22,328 nucleotides of DNA from DASUDX01 sp036275365. Its GTDB lineage: Bacteria; Pseudomonadota; Gammaproteobacteria; Nevskiales; Nevskiaceae. Position numbers and translations under genes: made by a program. The notes below the pieces were generated by a model, which worked only from the letters and a program-made list of their open reading frames with translations, was not told where the DNA came from and made no database searches. Positions 9,357 through 20,579 of the stretch are shown piece after piece (the first letter of the stretch is position 1; every line of letters starts with the position of its first letter). Location of the stretch: NCBI GenBank assembly GCA_036275365.1, contig DASUDX010000071.1, forward strand, positions 1 to 22,328, in the 5' to 3' direction.

Positions 9357-10121
9357 TCAGGAGAGCGACTGCGCTGCCTGGCAGATCGCCAGGAAGTCGG
9401 CCGCCTTGAGCGAGGCGCCCCCGATCAGGCCGCCATCGACATCCGGCTGGGACAGCAGCTGGGGGGCGTTGTCCGCCTTCATGCTGCCGCCGTAGAGAAT
9501 CCGCAACCGGTCGGCAATGGTAGCACTCCGCCCCGCCACCCGCGCCCGCAGGAAGGCATGTGCGGCCTGGGCCTGCTCGGGGCTGGCGGTGCGGCCGGTG
9601 CCGATCGCCCAGACCGGTTCATAGGCGAGCACCGTGCCCTCGAGGCTGGCGATGCCACCGGCCTCGATCACCGCCTCGAGCTGGCGGGCCAGCACGGCCT
9701 CGGTCTGACCGGCCTCGCGCTGGTCCAGGGTCTCGCCCAGGCACAGCACCGGCACCAGGCCGGCGGCGCGGGCGATCTGCACCTTGCGCGCCACCCGCGC
9801 ATCGTCCTCGCCGTACAGCGCGCGGCGCTCCGAGTGGCCCACCAGAACATGGCTCACACCGAGCTCCACCAGCATGCTGGCGAGCACCTCGCCGGTGTAG
9901 GCGCCGGCGGCGGGCTGATCGGCGAGATTCTGGGCCCCCAGCCACAGGCCCGCCGGCTTCTGGCGGGCAGCGGCATCGAGATGCACGAACGCCGGGCAGA
10001 CCAGCAGATCGATATCCGGGCAGCGGCCCGGGCCCTCGGCCAGACCGGCCAGCAGGGCGGCATTGCTGGCGAGGGTGCCGTTCATCTTCCAGTTGCCGGC
10101 GATCAGATAGCGACGCTTCAT
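9357..10121 (-). CDS. tpiA: Triosephosphate isomerase
   Basis: TpiA interconverts dihydroxyacetone phosphate and glyceraldehyde 3-phosphate in glycolysis and gluconeogenesis. The product is 254 residues, against 255 in E. coli. Active-site residues are all present: Asn10 and Lys12 in GNWKMNG, His96 in VGHSERR, and Glu168 in AYEPVWAIGTG (the loop-6 motif). The phosphate-binding ILYGGSMK and GGLIGGASL near the C-terminus are also intact. I chose ATG 10121, which opens the family N-terminus MKRRYLIAGNWK and has AGGAA 7 nt upstream; the open frame further upstream is not conserved. It lies between glmM and secG, as in Pseudomonas. Confidence 0.98.
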   Translation of the reverse strand: MKRRYLIAGNWKMNGTLASNAALLAGLAEGPGRCPDIDLLVCPAFVHLDAAARQKPAGLWLGAQNLADQPAAGAYTGEVLASMLVELGVSHVLVGHSERRALYGEDDARVARKVQIARAAGLVPVLCLGETLDQREAGQTEAVLARQLEAVIEAGGIASLEGTVLAYEPVWAIGTGRTASPEQAQAAHAFLRARVAGRSATIADRLRILYGGSMKADNAPQLLSQPDVDGGLIGGASLKAADFLAICQAAQSLS

Positions 10122-10150
10122 ATGAGAGTTCCTGCGTTCAAGGGACAGCA

Positions 10151-11491
10151 TCAATGCGCCGCGGCGCGCACCACGGCGGCCAGGTCTTCGGCGACCCGGC
10201 GGCATTCCTCGCCGTCACGCGCCTCGACCATGACCCGGATCAGCGGCTCGGTGCCCGAGGCCCGCAGCAGGATGCGCCCGCGCCCGGCCAGATGCTGGGC
10301 TGCGGACCGCTCGGCGGCGGCGACCGCGGTGCTGCTCAGGACCGGCGCGGCGGGCACGCCGATGCGCACATTGATCAGCACCTGCGGACAGAGGGTGAGG
10401 TCGGCCAGCAGCGTCGCCAGCGGCTGGCGGTGACGCTGCAGGACTTCCAGGACCTGCAGGGCGGTGACGATGCCGTCGCCGGTGATGCCGCGGTCCAGGC
10501 TCAGGGTATGGCCGGAGGTCTCGCCACCGAGCATCCCGCCGGTCTCGCGCAGACGCTCGTAGACATAGCGATCGCCCACCTTGGCGCGCTCGAAGCCGAT
10601 GCCACGCTCGCGCAGCGCCAGCTCCAGCCCGAGGTTGCTCATCAGGGTGCCGACCACCGGGCCCTGCAGCACCCCGCGCGCCTGGCGGTCCTGCGCCAGC
10701 AGATAGAGGATCTGGTCGCCATCCACGGTGCGACCCTGGGCATCCACCAGCAGGCAGCGGTCGGCGTCGCCATCCAGCGCGATACCGAGATCCGCGCCCT
10801 GGGCCACCACCGTGCGCGCCAGCAACCGCAGATCGGTGGAGCCGCACTCGTGGTTGATGTTGAAGCCATCCGGATGATCGGCGATGGCGATGACATCTGC
10901 CCCGAGCCGACGCAGCACCGCGGGCGCGGTCTGGTAGGCGGCGCCATGGGCGCAGTCCACCACCAGCCGCAGCCCGTCGAGCGGGGCGCCCTGATAAAGG
11001 CCGCAGCAATGCTCGACATAGCGGGCGCGGGCATCGTCCAGGCGCCGCACCAGGCCCAGCCGCTCCGGTGCCACGCACTGCAGGGGCTGTTCGAGCCGGT
11101 CCTCGATGGCCTGTTCCAGGGCATCGTCCAGCTTGCCGCCCTCGGCGGAGAAGAACTTCACGCCGTTGTCGTGGTGGGGATTGTGCGAGGCGCTGATCAC
11201 CACCCCGGCGCGGGCCCCCTGCACGCGGGCGAGAAACGCCACCGCCGGCGTGGGCAGCGGGCCGACCAGTTCGACGCCGACCCCGGCGGCCGAGAACCCG
11301 GCTTCCAGCGCCGATTCGAACAGATAGCCGGAGCGACGGGTGTCCTTGCCGATCAATACCCGCGCCTCGGGCGCCCCCGCGCCGAGCACGCTACCGGCCG
11401 CCCAGCCGAGCTGCAGGGCGAACGCCGGTGTCATCGGCGCCTCCCCGACCCGGCCGCGGATCCCGTCCGTGCCGAAATACCGTTTCCCCAT
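10151..11491 (-). CDS. glmM: Phosphoglucosamine mutase
   Basis: GlmM converts glucosamine 6-phosphate to glucosamine 1-phosphate, the step before UDP-GlcNAc for peptidoglycan and lipopolysaccharide. The product is 446 residues, the normal length. The N-terminal GKRYFGTDGIRG is diagnostic. The phosphoserine loop GVVISASHNPHHDNG places the catalytic Ser at 102. The metal-binding DGDADR holds Asp240, Asp242 and Asp244. The sugar-binding GGETSGHT and phosphate-binding RASGTEPLIRVMVE motifs follow. The ATG lies 12 nt after folP, with a G-rich Shine-Dalgarno (GGGGGAG). The folP-glmM pairing is conserved in Gammaproteobacteria. Confidence 0.98.
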   Translation of the reverse strand: MGKRYFGTDGIRGRVGEAPMTPAFALQLGWAAGSVLGAGAPEARVLIGKDTRRSGYLFESALEAGFSAAGVGVELVGPLPTPAVAFLARVQGARAGVVISASHNPHHDNGVKFFSAEGGKLDDALEQAIEDRLEQPLQCVAPERLGLVRRLDDARARYVEHCCGLYQGAPLDGLRLVVDCAHGAAYQTAPAVLRRLGADVIAIADHPDGFNINHECGSTDLRLLARTVVAQGADLGIALDGDADRCLLVDAQGRTVDGDQILYLLAQDRQARGVLQGPVVGTLMSNLGLELALRERGIGFERAKVGDRYVYERLRETGGMLGGETSGHTLSLDRGITGDGIVTALQVLEVLQRHRQPLATLLADLTLCPQVLINVRIGVPAAPVLSSTAVAAAERSAAQHLAGRGRILLRASGTEPLIRVMVEARDGEECRRVAEDLAAVVRAAAH

Positions 11492-11503
11492 TGCTCCCCC
11501 GTT

Positions 11504-12325
11504 CTAGCTCAGGGCGGCCGCCAGCCGGATCGCATCCAGGGTCGGCGCCACATCGTGGGCGCGCACGATACGCGCCCCGTCGCGGACTGCAAGTGCCGCC
11601 GCCGCCACGCTGCCGGCCAGGCGCTGCTCCAGCGGCCGGCCCAGCAGCTGGCCGAACAGGGACTTGCGCGAGACCCCGACCAGGATCGGGCAGCCGAGCC
11701 GCCCCAGCCGCGGCAGCGCCCGCAGCAGCGCCAGGTTGTGGTCCAGGGTCTTGCCGAAGCCGATGCCGGGATCGATGGCGATGCGGCCGCGGGCGATACC
11801 GGCCTGCTCGCAGGCCTCGATGCGGGCGGCGAGGAAGGCCTCCACCTCGCCCACCACATCCTGGTACTGCGGGCGGTTCTGCATGTCCTGCGGCCCTCCG
11901 CGGCGATGCATCAGGCAGACCGCCGCCCGGCTGGCGGCCACCGCCTCGAGCGCACCCGGGGCCTGCAGCGCATGGACGTCATTGATCAGATGGGCGCCAA
12001 GGGCCAGCGCTGCGCGCATGATGCCGGGCTTGCTGGTGTCCACCGACACCCGCCAGCCCGGCTGGGCGAGCAGCCGCTCGATCACCGGCAGCACCCGCCG
12101 GGCTTCCTCGGCCTCGGGCACCGGCTGGGCGCCGGGCCGGGTCGATTCGCCGCCAACATCGATGAAGCCGGCGCCCTCCTCCACCATCCGCCCCGCCTGG
12201 GCCAGGGCGGCGTCGAGATCGGTCCAGCGGCCGCCGTCGGAGAAGGAATCCGGGGTGAGATTGAGGATGCCCATCACCACCGGCGCCTGCAGAGACAGGC
12301 ATTGATCGGGCAGATCCAGCGTCAT
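11504..12325 (-). CDS. folP: Dihydropteroate synthase
   Basis: FolP condenses p-aminobenzoate with dihydropterin pyrophosphate to give dihydropteroate, the sulfonamide-sensitive step of folate synthesis. The product is 273 residues (E. coli 282). Family signatures are in order: VMGILNLTPDSFSDGG (about 17-32), IDVGGESTRPGA (55-66), SVDTSKP, LINDVHAL, the CLMHRRGGPQDMQ loop, AIDPGIGFGKTLDHN, VGVSRKSLFGQLLGRP, and C-terminal RAHDVAPTLDA. The start has GGTGA about 7 nt upstream. A strong terminator lies between ftsH and this gene, and I see no clear promoter in the remaining 38 nt, so the source of its transcript is unresolved. Confidence 0.97.
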   Translation of the reverse strand: MTLDLPDQCLSLQAPVVMGILNLTPDSFSDGGRWTDLDAALAQAGRMVEEGAGFIDVGGESTRPGAQPVPEAEEARRVLPVIERLLAQPGWRVSVDTSKPGIMRAALALGAHLINDVHALQAPGALEAVAASRAAVCLMHRRGGPQDMQNRPQYQDVVGEVEAFLAARIEACEQAGIARGRIAIDPGIGFGKTLDHNLALLRALPRLGRLGCPILVGVSRKSLFGQLLGRPLEQRLAGSVAAAALAVRDGARIVRAHDVAPTLDAIRLAAALS

Positions 12326-12363
12326 GGTGGGTTCACCGCGTCAGCGCCTCGGGCGCCCCAATG

Positions 12364-12394
12364 AAAAGGGCCGGGACGCGAGGCGTCCCGGCCC
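12364..12394 (-). terminator. Strong intrinsic terminator after ftsH
   Basis: A perfect 12-bp stem (GGGCCGGGACGC at 12368-12379 with GCGTCCCGGCCC at 12383-12394, 3-nt loop) is followed on the minus strand by TTTT at 12367-12364. It is the longest perfect intergenic hairpin I found in the window. It begins 18 nt beyond the ftsH stop and ends 38 nt before the folP ATG. Confidence 0.9.
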
Positions 12395-12412
12395 GGGCTT
12401 GCTGCCGTCGGG

Positions 12413-14341
12413 TCAGCCGGCGGAGCCTTCGGCCGGCTTGGCGGTGCTCACCGGCACCGAGCCGGTGGGTCCGCTGCCCGGTCGGCTGGACGGCGGCGCA
12501 CGGCCGCTGTCCACCCAGGCCTCCGGCGGACCCGGATCCTGTCCCGCCATCAGCCGCTTGAGCTGCTCGCTGTCGATGGTCTCGTACTTCATCAGTGCAT
12601 CGGCCATCGCGTGCAGCACCTCCATCTTCTCCTCGAGGATGGACTTGGCGCGCGCGTAATTGCCCTCGATGATCTGGCGGATCTCGCGGTCGATCGCGGC
12701 GGCGGTGTCATCCGAGACATTCTTGGTCTGGGTCACGCTGCGGCCGAGGAAGACCTCGCCGTTGTCCTCGGAATAGGACAGGGGGCCCATGGCCCCGGAC
12801 ATGCCGTACTTGGTGACCATGTTGCGGGCGATCTCGGTGGCCCGCTCGATGTCATTGCTGGCACCGGTGGTGACGCTTTCCACGCCGAAGATCAGCTCCT
12901 CGGCGATGCGGCCGCCGAACAGCGAGCAGATCGAGGAGTTCAGCCGCTGCTTGGTGTAGCTGTAGCGGTCCTCCTCCGGCAGGAACATGGTCACGCCGAG
13001 CGCACGGCCGCGCGGGATGATGGTGACCTTGTAGACCGGATCATGCTCCGGCACCGAGAGGCCGACGATGGCATGGCCCGCCTCGTGGTAGGCGGTGAGC
13101 TTCTTCTCGGACTCGCTCATCACCATCGAGCGCCGCTCGGCGCCCATCATGATCTTGTCCTTGGCGCGCTCGAAATCATCGTGGTCGACCAGGCGCTTGT
13201 TGCCGCGAGCGGCGAACAGGGCCGCCTCGTTGACCAGGTTGGCGAGATCCGCACCCGAGAAGCCAGGCGTGGCACGGGCGATGATCTCGGGCTTGACGCC
13301 CTCGTGCAGCGGCACGGCGCGCATGTGCACCTTGAGGATCTGCTCGCGGCCGCGCACATCGGGCAGCGGCACCACCACCTGGCGGTCGAACCGACCCGGA
13401 CGCAGCAGCGCCGGGTCGAGCACATCCGGACGGTTGGTGGCGGCGATGACAATCACGCCCTCGTTGCCCTCGAAGCCGTCCATCTCCACCAGCATCTGGT
13501 TGAGGGTCTGCTCGCGCTCGTCGTGCCCGCCGCCCAGACCGGCGCCGCGATGACGACCGACCGCATCGATCTCATCGATGAAGATGATGCAGGGGGCGTG
13601 CTTCTTGGCCTGCTCGAACATGTCGCGGACGCGGCTGGCGCCCACGCCGACGAACATCTCGACGAAGTCAGACCCGGAGATGGTGAAGAACGGCACCCCG
13701 GCCTCGCCGGCAATGGCCTTGGCCAGCAGGGTCTTGCCGGTGCCCGGCGAGCCCACCATCAGCACCCCGCGCGGAATCTTGCCGCCCAGCTTCTGGAACT
13801 TGCCCGGATCCTTGAGGAAGTCCACCAGCTCGGAGACCTCCTGCTTGGCCTCCTCGACGCCGGCCACGTCATTGAAGGTCACCTTCACCTGGTCGGCATT
13901 GAGCATGCGCGCGCGGCTCTTGCCGAAGCTCATCGCCCCACGGCCACCGCCGCCGCCCTGCATCTGGCGCATGAAATAGACCCAGACCGCGATCAGCAGC
14001 AGGATCGGGAAGGCATTGAACAGCAGCTGCAGCAGGATCGGGGTCTGCTTGGGCAGCTCACCGGTGAACAGCACCTCGTGCTCGATCAGGGTGCCGATCA
14101 TCGAGCGGTTGTCGGTCTCGGGGCTGATGGTGAAGAACGGCGTGCCCGACTTCAGCTCGCCGCGGATCTGGTCGCCGGCGATGCTGACCTTGGCGACATT
14201 GTCGTTCTTGACCTGGGCCAGGAAGTCCGAATAGGCCAGCTCGCTCTGCCCGCGCGCGCGGCCGGAGAAGCCCTGGAACACGGCCATGAGCACGATCAGG
14301 ATGACCGCCCAGAGCATCAGGTTCTTGGTTAAGTCGTTCAA
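12413..14341 (-). CDS. ftsH: ATP-dependent zinc metalloprotease FtsH
   Basis: FtsH is the membrane-anchored hexameric AAA+ protease that removes misassembled membrane proteins and, in E. coli, sigma-32 and LpxC. The product is 642 residues. It has a first membrane segment (about 8-25), a periplasmic domain, a second membrane segment (about 101-124) and the MRQMQGGGGG linker. The AAA domain has Walker A GSPGTGKT (197-204), Walker B IIFIDEID (252-259) and the second region of homology (ATNRPDVLDPALLRPGRFDR). The zinc site is HEAGH (419-423). The tail is Pro/Gly/Ser-rich. The start is TTG at 14341: it yields MNDLTKNLMLW, which fits the family, and has GAGGG 7 nt upstream. A 6-bp hairpin (14360-14376) sits just before that Shine-Dalgarno. 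Confidence 0.97.
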   Translation of the reverse strand: MNDLTKNLMLWAVILIVLMAVFQGFSGRARGQSELAYSDFLAQVKNDNVAKVSIAGDQIRGELKSGTPFFTISPETDNRSMIGTLIEHEVLFTGELPKQTPILLQLLFNAFPILLLIAVWVYFMRQMQGGGGGRGAMSFGKSRARMLNADQVKVTFNDVAGVEEAKQEVSELVDFLKDPGKFQKLGGKIPRGVLMVGSPGTGKTLLAKAIAGEAGVPFFTISGSDFVEMFVGVGASRVRDMFEQAKKHAPCIIFIDEIDAVGRHRGAGLGGGHDEREQTLNQMLVEMDGFEGNEGVIVIAATNRPDVLDPALLRPGRFDRQVVVPLPDVRGREQILKVHMRAVPLHEGVKPEIIARATPGFSGADLANLVNEAALFAARGNKRLVDHDDFERAKDKIMMGAERRSMVMSESEKKLTAYHEAGHAIVGLSVPEHDPVYKVTIIPRGRALGVTMFLPEEDRYSYTKQRLNSSICSLFGGRIAEELIFGVESVTTGASNDIERATEIARNMVTKYGMSGAMGPLSYSEDNGEVFLGRSVTQTKNVSDDTAAAIDREIRQIIEGNYARAKSILEEKMEVLHAMADALMKYETIDSEQLKRLMAGQDPGPPEAWVDSGRAPPSSRPGSGPTGSVPVSTAKPAEGSAG

Positions 14342-14386
14342 TTGGAAACCCTCACCACCGCGCCGCTTTCCGGCGCCGAAACCACC

Positions 14387-15016
14387 TTACACCCCGCGAT
14401 ACTGCTTCGCTACCAAGTAGACCTCACGCGAGCGCGCCCGGGAGGCCTTTGGCTTGCGGATGGCCACCGTGCCAAAAGACTGTCGAAGGCGCCGCACATA
14501 CGCGTCGAATCCCTCGCCCTGGAACACCTTCACCACCATGGCCCCCTGGGGCCTGAGGTGGCTCTCGGCGAACTCCAGCGCCAGTTCGCAGAGGTGGATC
14601 GATCCCGCCTGGTCTGCAGCATCGATCCCCGACAGATTGGGGGCCATATCCGAGAGCACAAGGTCCACGCTGCGCTCGCCAATGGTCGACACCAGTTCGG
14701 CCAGCACGGCGGCCTCCCGGAAGTCGCCCAGTATGATCGTGACATCGGCCACCGGTTCCATCGGCAGGATATCCAGGGCGACCAGCCGCCCTTTCGGGCC
14801 GAGCAACGGTCGTGCCCACTGGCTCCAGCCGCCGGGGGCGGCCCCCAGGTCCACCACCGTCTGCCCCGGCCGCAGCAGGCCATCGCGCGCCTGCAGCTCC
14901 TGCAGCTTGTAGACCGCCCGTGAGCGGAAGCCCTCCTTGCGGGCACGGGCGACATAGGGGTCGGCCTCGTGCTCGGCGAGCCAGCGGCTGCTGCTGCTGG
15001 AGCGCTTCTGGCTCAC
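14387..15016 (-). CDS. rlmE: 23S rRNA (uridine-2'-O)-methyltransferase RlmE (FtsJ/RrmJ)
   Basis: RlmE methylates the 2'-OH of U2552 in the 23S rRNA A-loop, needed for efficient 50S assembly. The product is 209 residues, equal to E. coli. The SAM-binding motif VVDLGAAPGGWSQW lies at about 54-67. The catalytic tetrad K-D-K-E is intact: Lys37 (SRAVYKL), Asp123 (SDMAPNLSG), Lys163 (VVKVFQGEGF) and Glu198 (SRARSREVYLVA). The start is GTG at 15016, directly abutting the greA TAG with no gap and no good Shine-Dalgarno, so translation is probably coupled to greA. It precedes ftsH by 45 nt. The yhbY gene found between greA and rlmE in E. coli and Pseudomonas is absent here. Confidence 0.97.
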   Translation of the reverse strand: MSQKRSSSSSRWLAEHEADPYVARARKEGFRSRAVYKLQELQARDGLLRPGQTVVDLGAAPGGWSQWARPLLGPKGRLVALDILPMEPVADVTIILGDFREAAVLAELVSTIGERSVDLVLSDMAPNLSGIDAADQAGSIHLCELALEFAESHLRPQGAMVVKVFQGEGFDAYVRRLRQSFGTVAIRKPKASRARSREVYLVAKQYRGV

Positions 15017-15493
15017 CTAGAGATGCTCGACGGAGACGATCTCAAGCTCGCGGGCACCGCCGGGGGTGCGGACTTCCACCACATCCCCCTCCTGCTTGCC
15101 GATCAGGGCACGCGCGATCGGGCTGTTGTAGGAGATCTGGCCGAGCTTGGAATCGGCCTCGTCGTCCCCGACGATGCGGTAGCGCACCGCCTCGCCGGTG
15201 TCGCCCATCGCCACCGTCACGGTGGCGCCAAAGATCACCTTGCCGGTGGGCTCGATCTGGGTGACATCGATGATCTGGGCGTTGGACAGCTTGCCCTCGA
15301 TCTCGGCGATGCGGCCTTCGACGAAGCTCTGCTGCTCGCGGGCGGCGTGGTACTCGGCGTTCTCGCGCAGATCGCCGTGGGCGCGGGCCTCGGCGATGGC
15401 GGCGATCACCCGCGGCCGGGTCTCGGACTTGAGCACACGCAGTTCTTCGCGCAGCTGCTCGGCGCCGCGCAGGGTCAGGGGAATCTTGCTCAT
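15017..15493 (-). CDS. greA: Transcript cleavage/elongation factor GreA
   Basis: GreA enters the secondary channel of RNA polymerase and stimulates endonucleolytic cleavage of backtracked transcripts. From ATG 15493 the protein is 158 residues, exactly the E. coli length. The N-terminal coiled coil runs to about residue 75, with its acidic tip Asp41 and Glu44 in HGDLRENAEYHAAREQQ. The C-terminal domain shows VIFGATVTV, YRIVGDDEAD and NSPIARALIGKQEGD. The chosen ATG has no clear Shine-Dalgarno. An in-frame ATG at 15541 would add 16 residues (MPGRAPGLVVTRPPIP) and has AAGG 8 nt before it, but that extension is not a family feature. It lies downstream of carB. Confidence 0.95.
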   Translation of the reverse strand: MSKIPLTLRGAEQLREELRVLKSETRPRVIAAIAEARAHGDLRENAEYHAAREQQSFVEGRIAEIEGKLSNAQIIDVTQIEPTGKVIFGATVTVAMGDTGEAVRYRIVGDDEADSKLGQISYNSPIARALIGKQEGDVVEVRTPGGARELEIVSVEHL

Positions 15494-15520
15494 GGGAATC
15501 GGTGGGCGGGTGACGACCAG

Positions 15521-15539
15521 GCCCGGAGCGCGTCCGGGC
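15521..15539. other. 7-bp hairpin between carB and greA
   Basis: GCCCGGA (15521-15527) and TCCGGGC (15533-15539) form a perfect stem with a 5-nt loop. No T run follows on the minus strand, so factor-independent termination is unlikely. It may limit carB-greA read-through, protect a 3' end, or be a by-product of coding sequence if greA starts at 15541. Confidence 0.5.
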
Positions 15540-15556
15540 ATGGCCTAGACCTTAGC

Positions 15557-18775
<3,219 letters not shown>

Positions 18776-18784
18776 GGCAAAGCC

Positions 18785-19426
18785 TCAGACACTGGCGCCC
18801 GCGAGGCGGACGCCGAAACCCAGGAACAGCAGACCGGCCAGCCCGGTGGCGCCGGCGCCGAGGCGCTGACGCTCGCGCAGGGCCGCCGCCAGCCGGTGCC
18901 CGGCCAGGATGAGCAGGGACAGATAGGCGAGGCTGATCAGCTGCAGCGACAGCCCCAGCACCGCGAAGGACAGCGCCGGATGCGGATAGGCCGGATCGAC
19001 GAACTGCACGAAGAAGGAGATGAAGAACAGGATCGCCTTCGGGTTGGACAGCGAGATCAGCAGGGTGCGGCGGAACGGCTGCGCCACCCGCACTGGTGGC
19101 AGCGGCGGCGCGCCGCGGGCGCTGTGCTGCCAGCCGGCCCAGGCCGCCCGCAGCAGGCCGATGCCCATCCAGGCCAGATAGGCCGCGCCCAGCCAGCGCA
19201 GCACCGAGAACACCAGGGCATGGGCGGCCAGCAGCGGCGCCACCCCGGCCGCGGCCGCCAGCATCAGCAGGCCATCGCCCACCAGCACCCCGCCGGCGGC
19301 CCGGTAGCCATCCGCCGGACCCTGGCGCGAGGCCACCGACAGGACAAACAGCGAGTTGGGGCCGGGCAGGAGAATGACCACCACCGTGCCGATCAGGTAG
19401 GTGGTGAAGTCGGTGATGCCGAACAT
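18785..19426 (-). CDS. leuE: LysE/LeuE-family amino-acid exporter
   Basis: This 213-residue protein has about six hydrophobic segments and the LysE-superfamily N-terminal signature VVVILLPGPNSLFVLSVA (about 15-32). It also carries GYRAAGGVLVGDGLLMLAAAAG, FRRTLLISLSNPKAILFFISFFVQFVDP (about 118-145) and a final LAGLLFLGFGVRLA. The overall pattern resembles E. coli LeuE (YeaS), a leucine exporter, more than LysE or RhtB; the substrate here is inferred, not shown. Its ATG shares one base with the carA stop (TGATG) and carB begins 9 nt after it, so it is translated from the car message. From memory, Pseudomonas aeruginosa also has a LysE-family gene between carA and carB. A link to arginine-pathway flux is possible but unproven. 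Confidence 0.88.
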   Translation of the reverse strand: MFGITDFTTYLIGTVVVILLPGPNSLFVLSVASRQGPADGYRAAGGVLVGDGLLMLAAAAGVAPLLAAHALVFSVLRWLGAAYLAWMGIGLLRAAWAGWQHSARGAPPLPPVRVAQPFRRTLLISLSNPKAILFFISFFVQFVDPAYPHPALSFAVLGLSLQLISLAYLSLLILAGHRLAAALRERQRLGAGATGLAGLLFLGFGVRLAGASV

Positions 19427-20565
19427 CAGCGGCCCGCCGCCTGCATCAGCCCGACGAAGCGGTCGAAGAGATAGTCGACATCGTGCGGACCGGGGCTCGC
19501 CTCGGGATGACCCTGGAAGCTGAAGGCCGGGGCATCGGTCAGCCGGATCCCCTGGTTGGAGCCGTCGAACAGCGAGCGGTGGGTCACCGTCAGGTTGGCT
19601 GGCAGGCTGCTCTCGTCGACCGCGAAGCCGTGGTTCTGGCTGGTGATCAGCACCCGCCCGCTCTCGATGTCCTGGACCGGGTGGTTGGCGCCGTGGTGGC
19701 CGAACTTCATCTTCAGCGTCCGGGCCCCGGCCGCGAGCCCGAGAATCTGGTGGCCGAGGCAGATGCCGTAGAGCGGTACCTTCTTCTGGATGAAGGTGCG
19801 GGCGGCGCTGATGGCGTAGTCGCAGGGCTCCGGGTCGCCCGGGCCGTTGGACAGAAACACCCCGTCCGGCTTGAGCTTGAGCACCTCGGCCGCGCTGGTG
19901 CGCGCCGGCACCACGGTGACCTTGCAGCCACGGTCCACCAGCATGCGCAGGATGTTGCGCTTGATGCCGAAGTCGTAGGCCACCACATGGAAACGCGGCT
20001 GGCCGAGCGGGGTCTCGGCGTTGCGGACGAGATCCCAGGAGCCGGTGGTCCAGACCTCGCGCTCGGCGCGGGTCACCACCTGGGCCAGATCCATGCCCTT
20101 GAGCCCGGGCCAGTCACGGGCCGCTTTCAGCGCAGTCTTCTCGCTGATCCGGCTGCCGGCGGCGATGCAGCCGTTCTGGGCACCGGTCTCGCGCAGGCGG
20201 CGGGTCAGGCGGCGGGTATCGATGCCGGCGATGGCCACCACACCCTGGCGGCGCAGGTAGTCGCTGAACCCTTCGGTGGCGCGCCAGGAGCTGGCCGGAC
20301 GCGGCACCTCGCGCAGCACCAGGCCGGCGAGCTGCACCTTTTCGGACTCGGCATCGAAGTCGTTGGCGCCGACATTGACGATGTGGGGATAGGTGAGCGT
20401 GACGATCTGCTCGCGGTAGGAGGGATCGGTGAGGATCTCCTGGTAGCCGGTGAGCGCCGTGTTGAACACCACCTCGCCGACCGTTCTCCCGTCACAACCA
20501 ATTGAAACGCCTCGGAAAATACTGCCGTCGGCGAGGGCGAGCAGGGCCGGCTTGAGAGTCGTCAT
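19426..20565 (-). CDS. carA: Carbamoyl-phosphate synthase small (glutaminase) subunit
   Basis: CarA hydrolyses glutamine and channels ammonia to CarB. The product is 379 residues (E. coli 382). The N-terminal CPSase-small domain shows ALLALADGSIFRGVSIG, EVVFNTALTGYQEILTDPSY and GIDTRRLTRRLRE. The class I glutamine amidotransferase domain has LSNGPGDPEPCD, the nucleophile Cys269 in YGICLGHQILGLA, TSQNHGFAVD, and His353 and Glu355 in QGHPEASPGP, all at the E. coli numbering. The ATG at 20565 fits the family N-terminus but has no recognisable Shine-Dalgarno; a structured leader precedes it. The stop overlaps leuE by one base. Confidence 0.98.
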   Translation of the reverse strand: MTTLKPALLALADGSIFRGVSIGCDGRTVGEVVFNTALTGYQEILTDPSYREQIVTLTYPHIVNVGANDFDAESEKVQLAGLVLREVPRPASSWRATEGFSDYLRRQGVVAIAGIDTRRLTRRLRETGAQNGCIAAGSRISEKTALKAARDWPGLKGMDLAQVVTRAEREVWTTGSWDLVRNAETPLGQPRFHVVAYDFGIKRNILRMLVDRGCKVTVVPARTSAAEVLKLKPDGVFLSNGPGDPEPCDYAISAARTFIQKKVPLYGICLGHQILGLAAGARTLKMKFGHHGANHPVQDIESGRVLITSQNHGFAVDESSLPANLTVTHRSLFDGSNQGIRLTDAPAFSFQGHPEASPGPHDVDYLFDRFVGLMQAAGR

Positions 20566-20579
20566 CGGCGCGGGGTCGA

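Noticed and set aside
10122..10205. A 28-residue N-terminal extension of TpiA overlapping glmM.
   Set aside because: It is Arg/Gly/Pro-rich and antifamily in character, whereas ATG 10121 has AGGAA upstream and gives the standard start.
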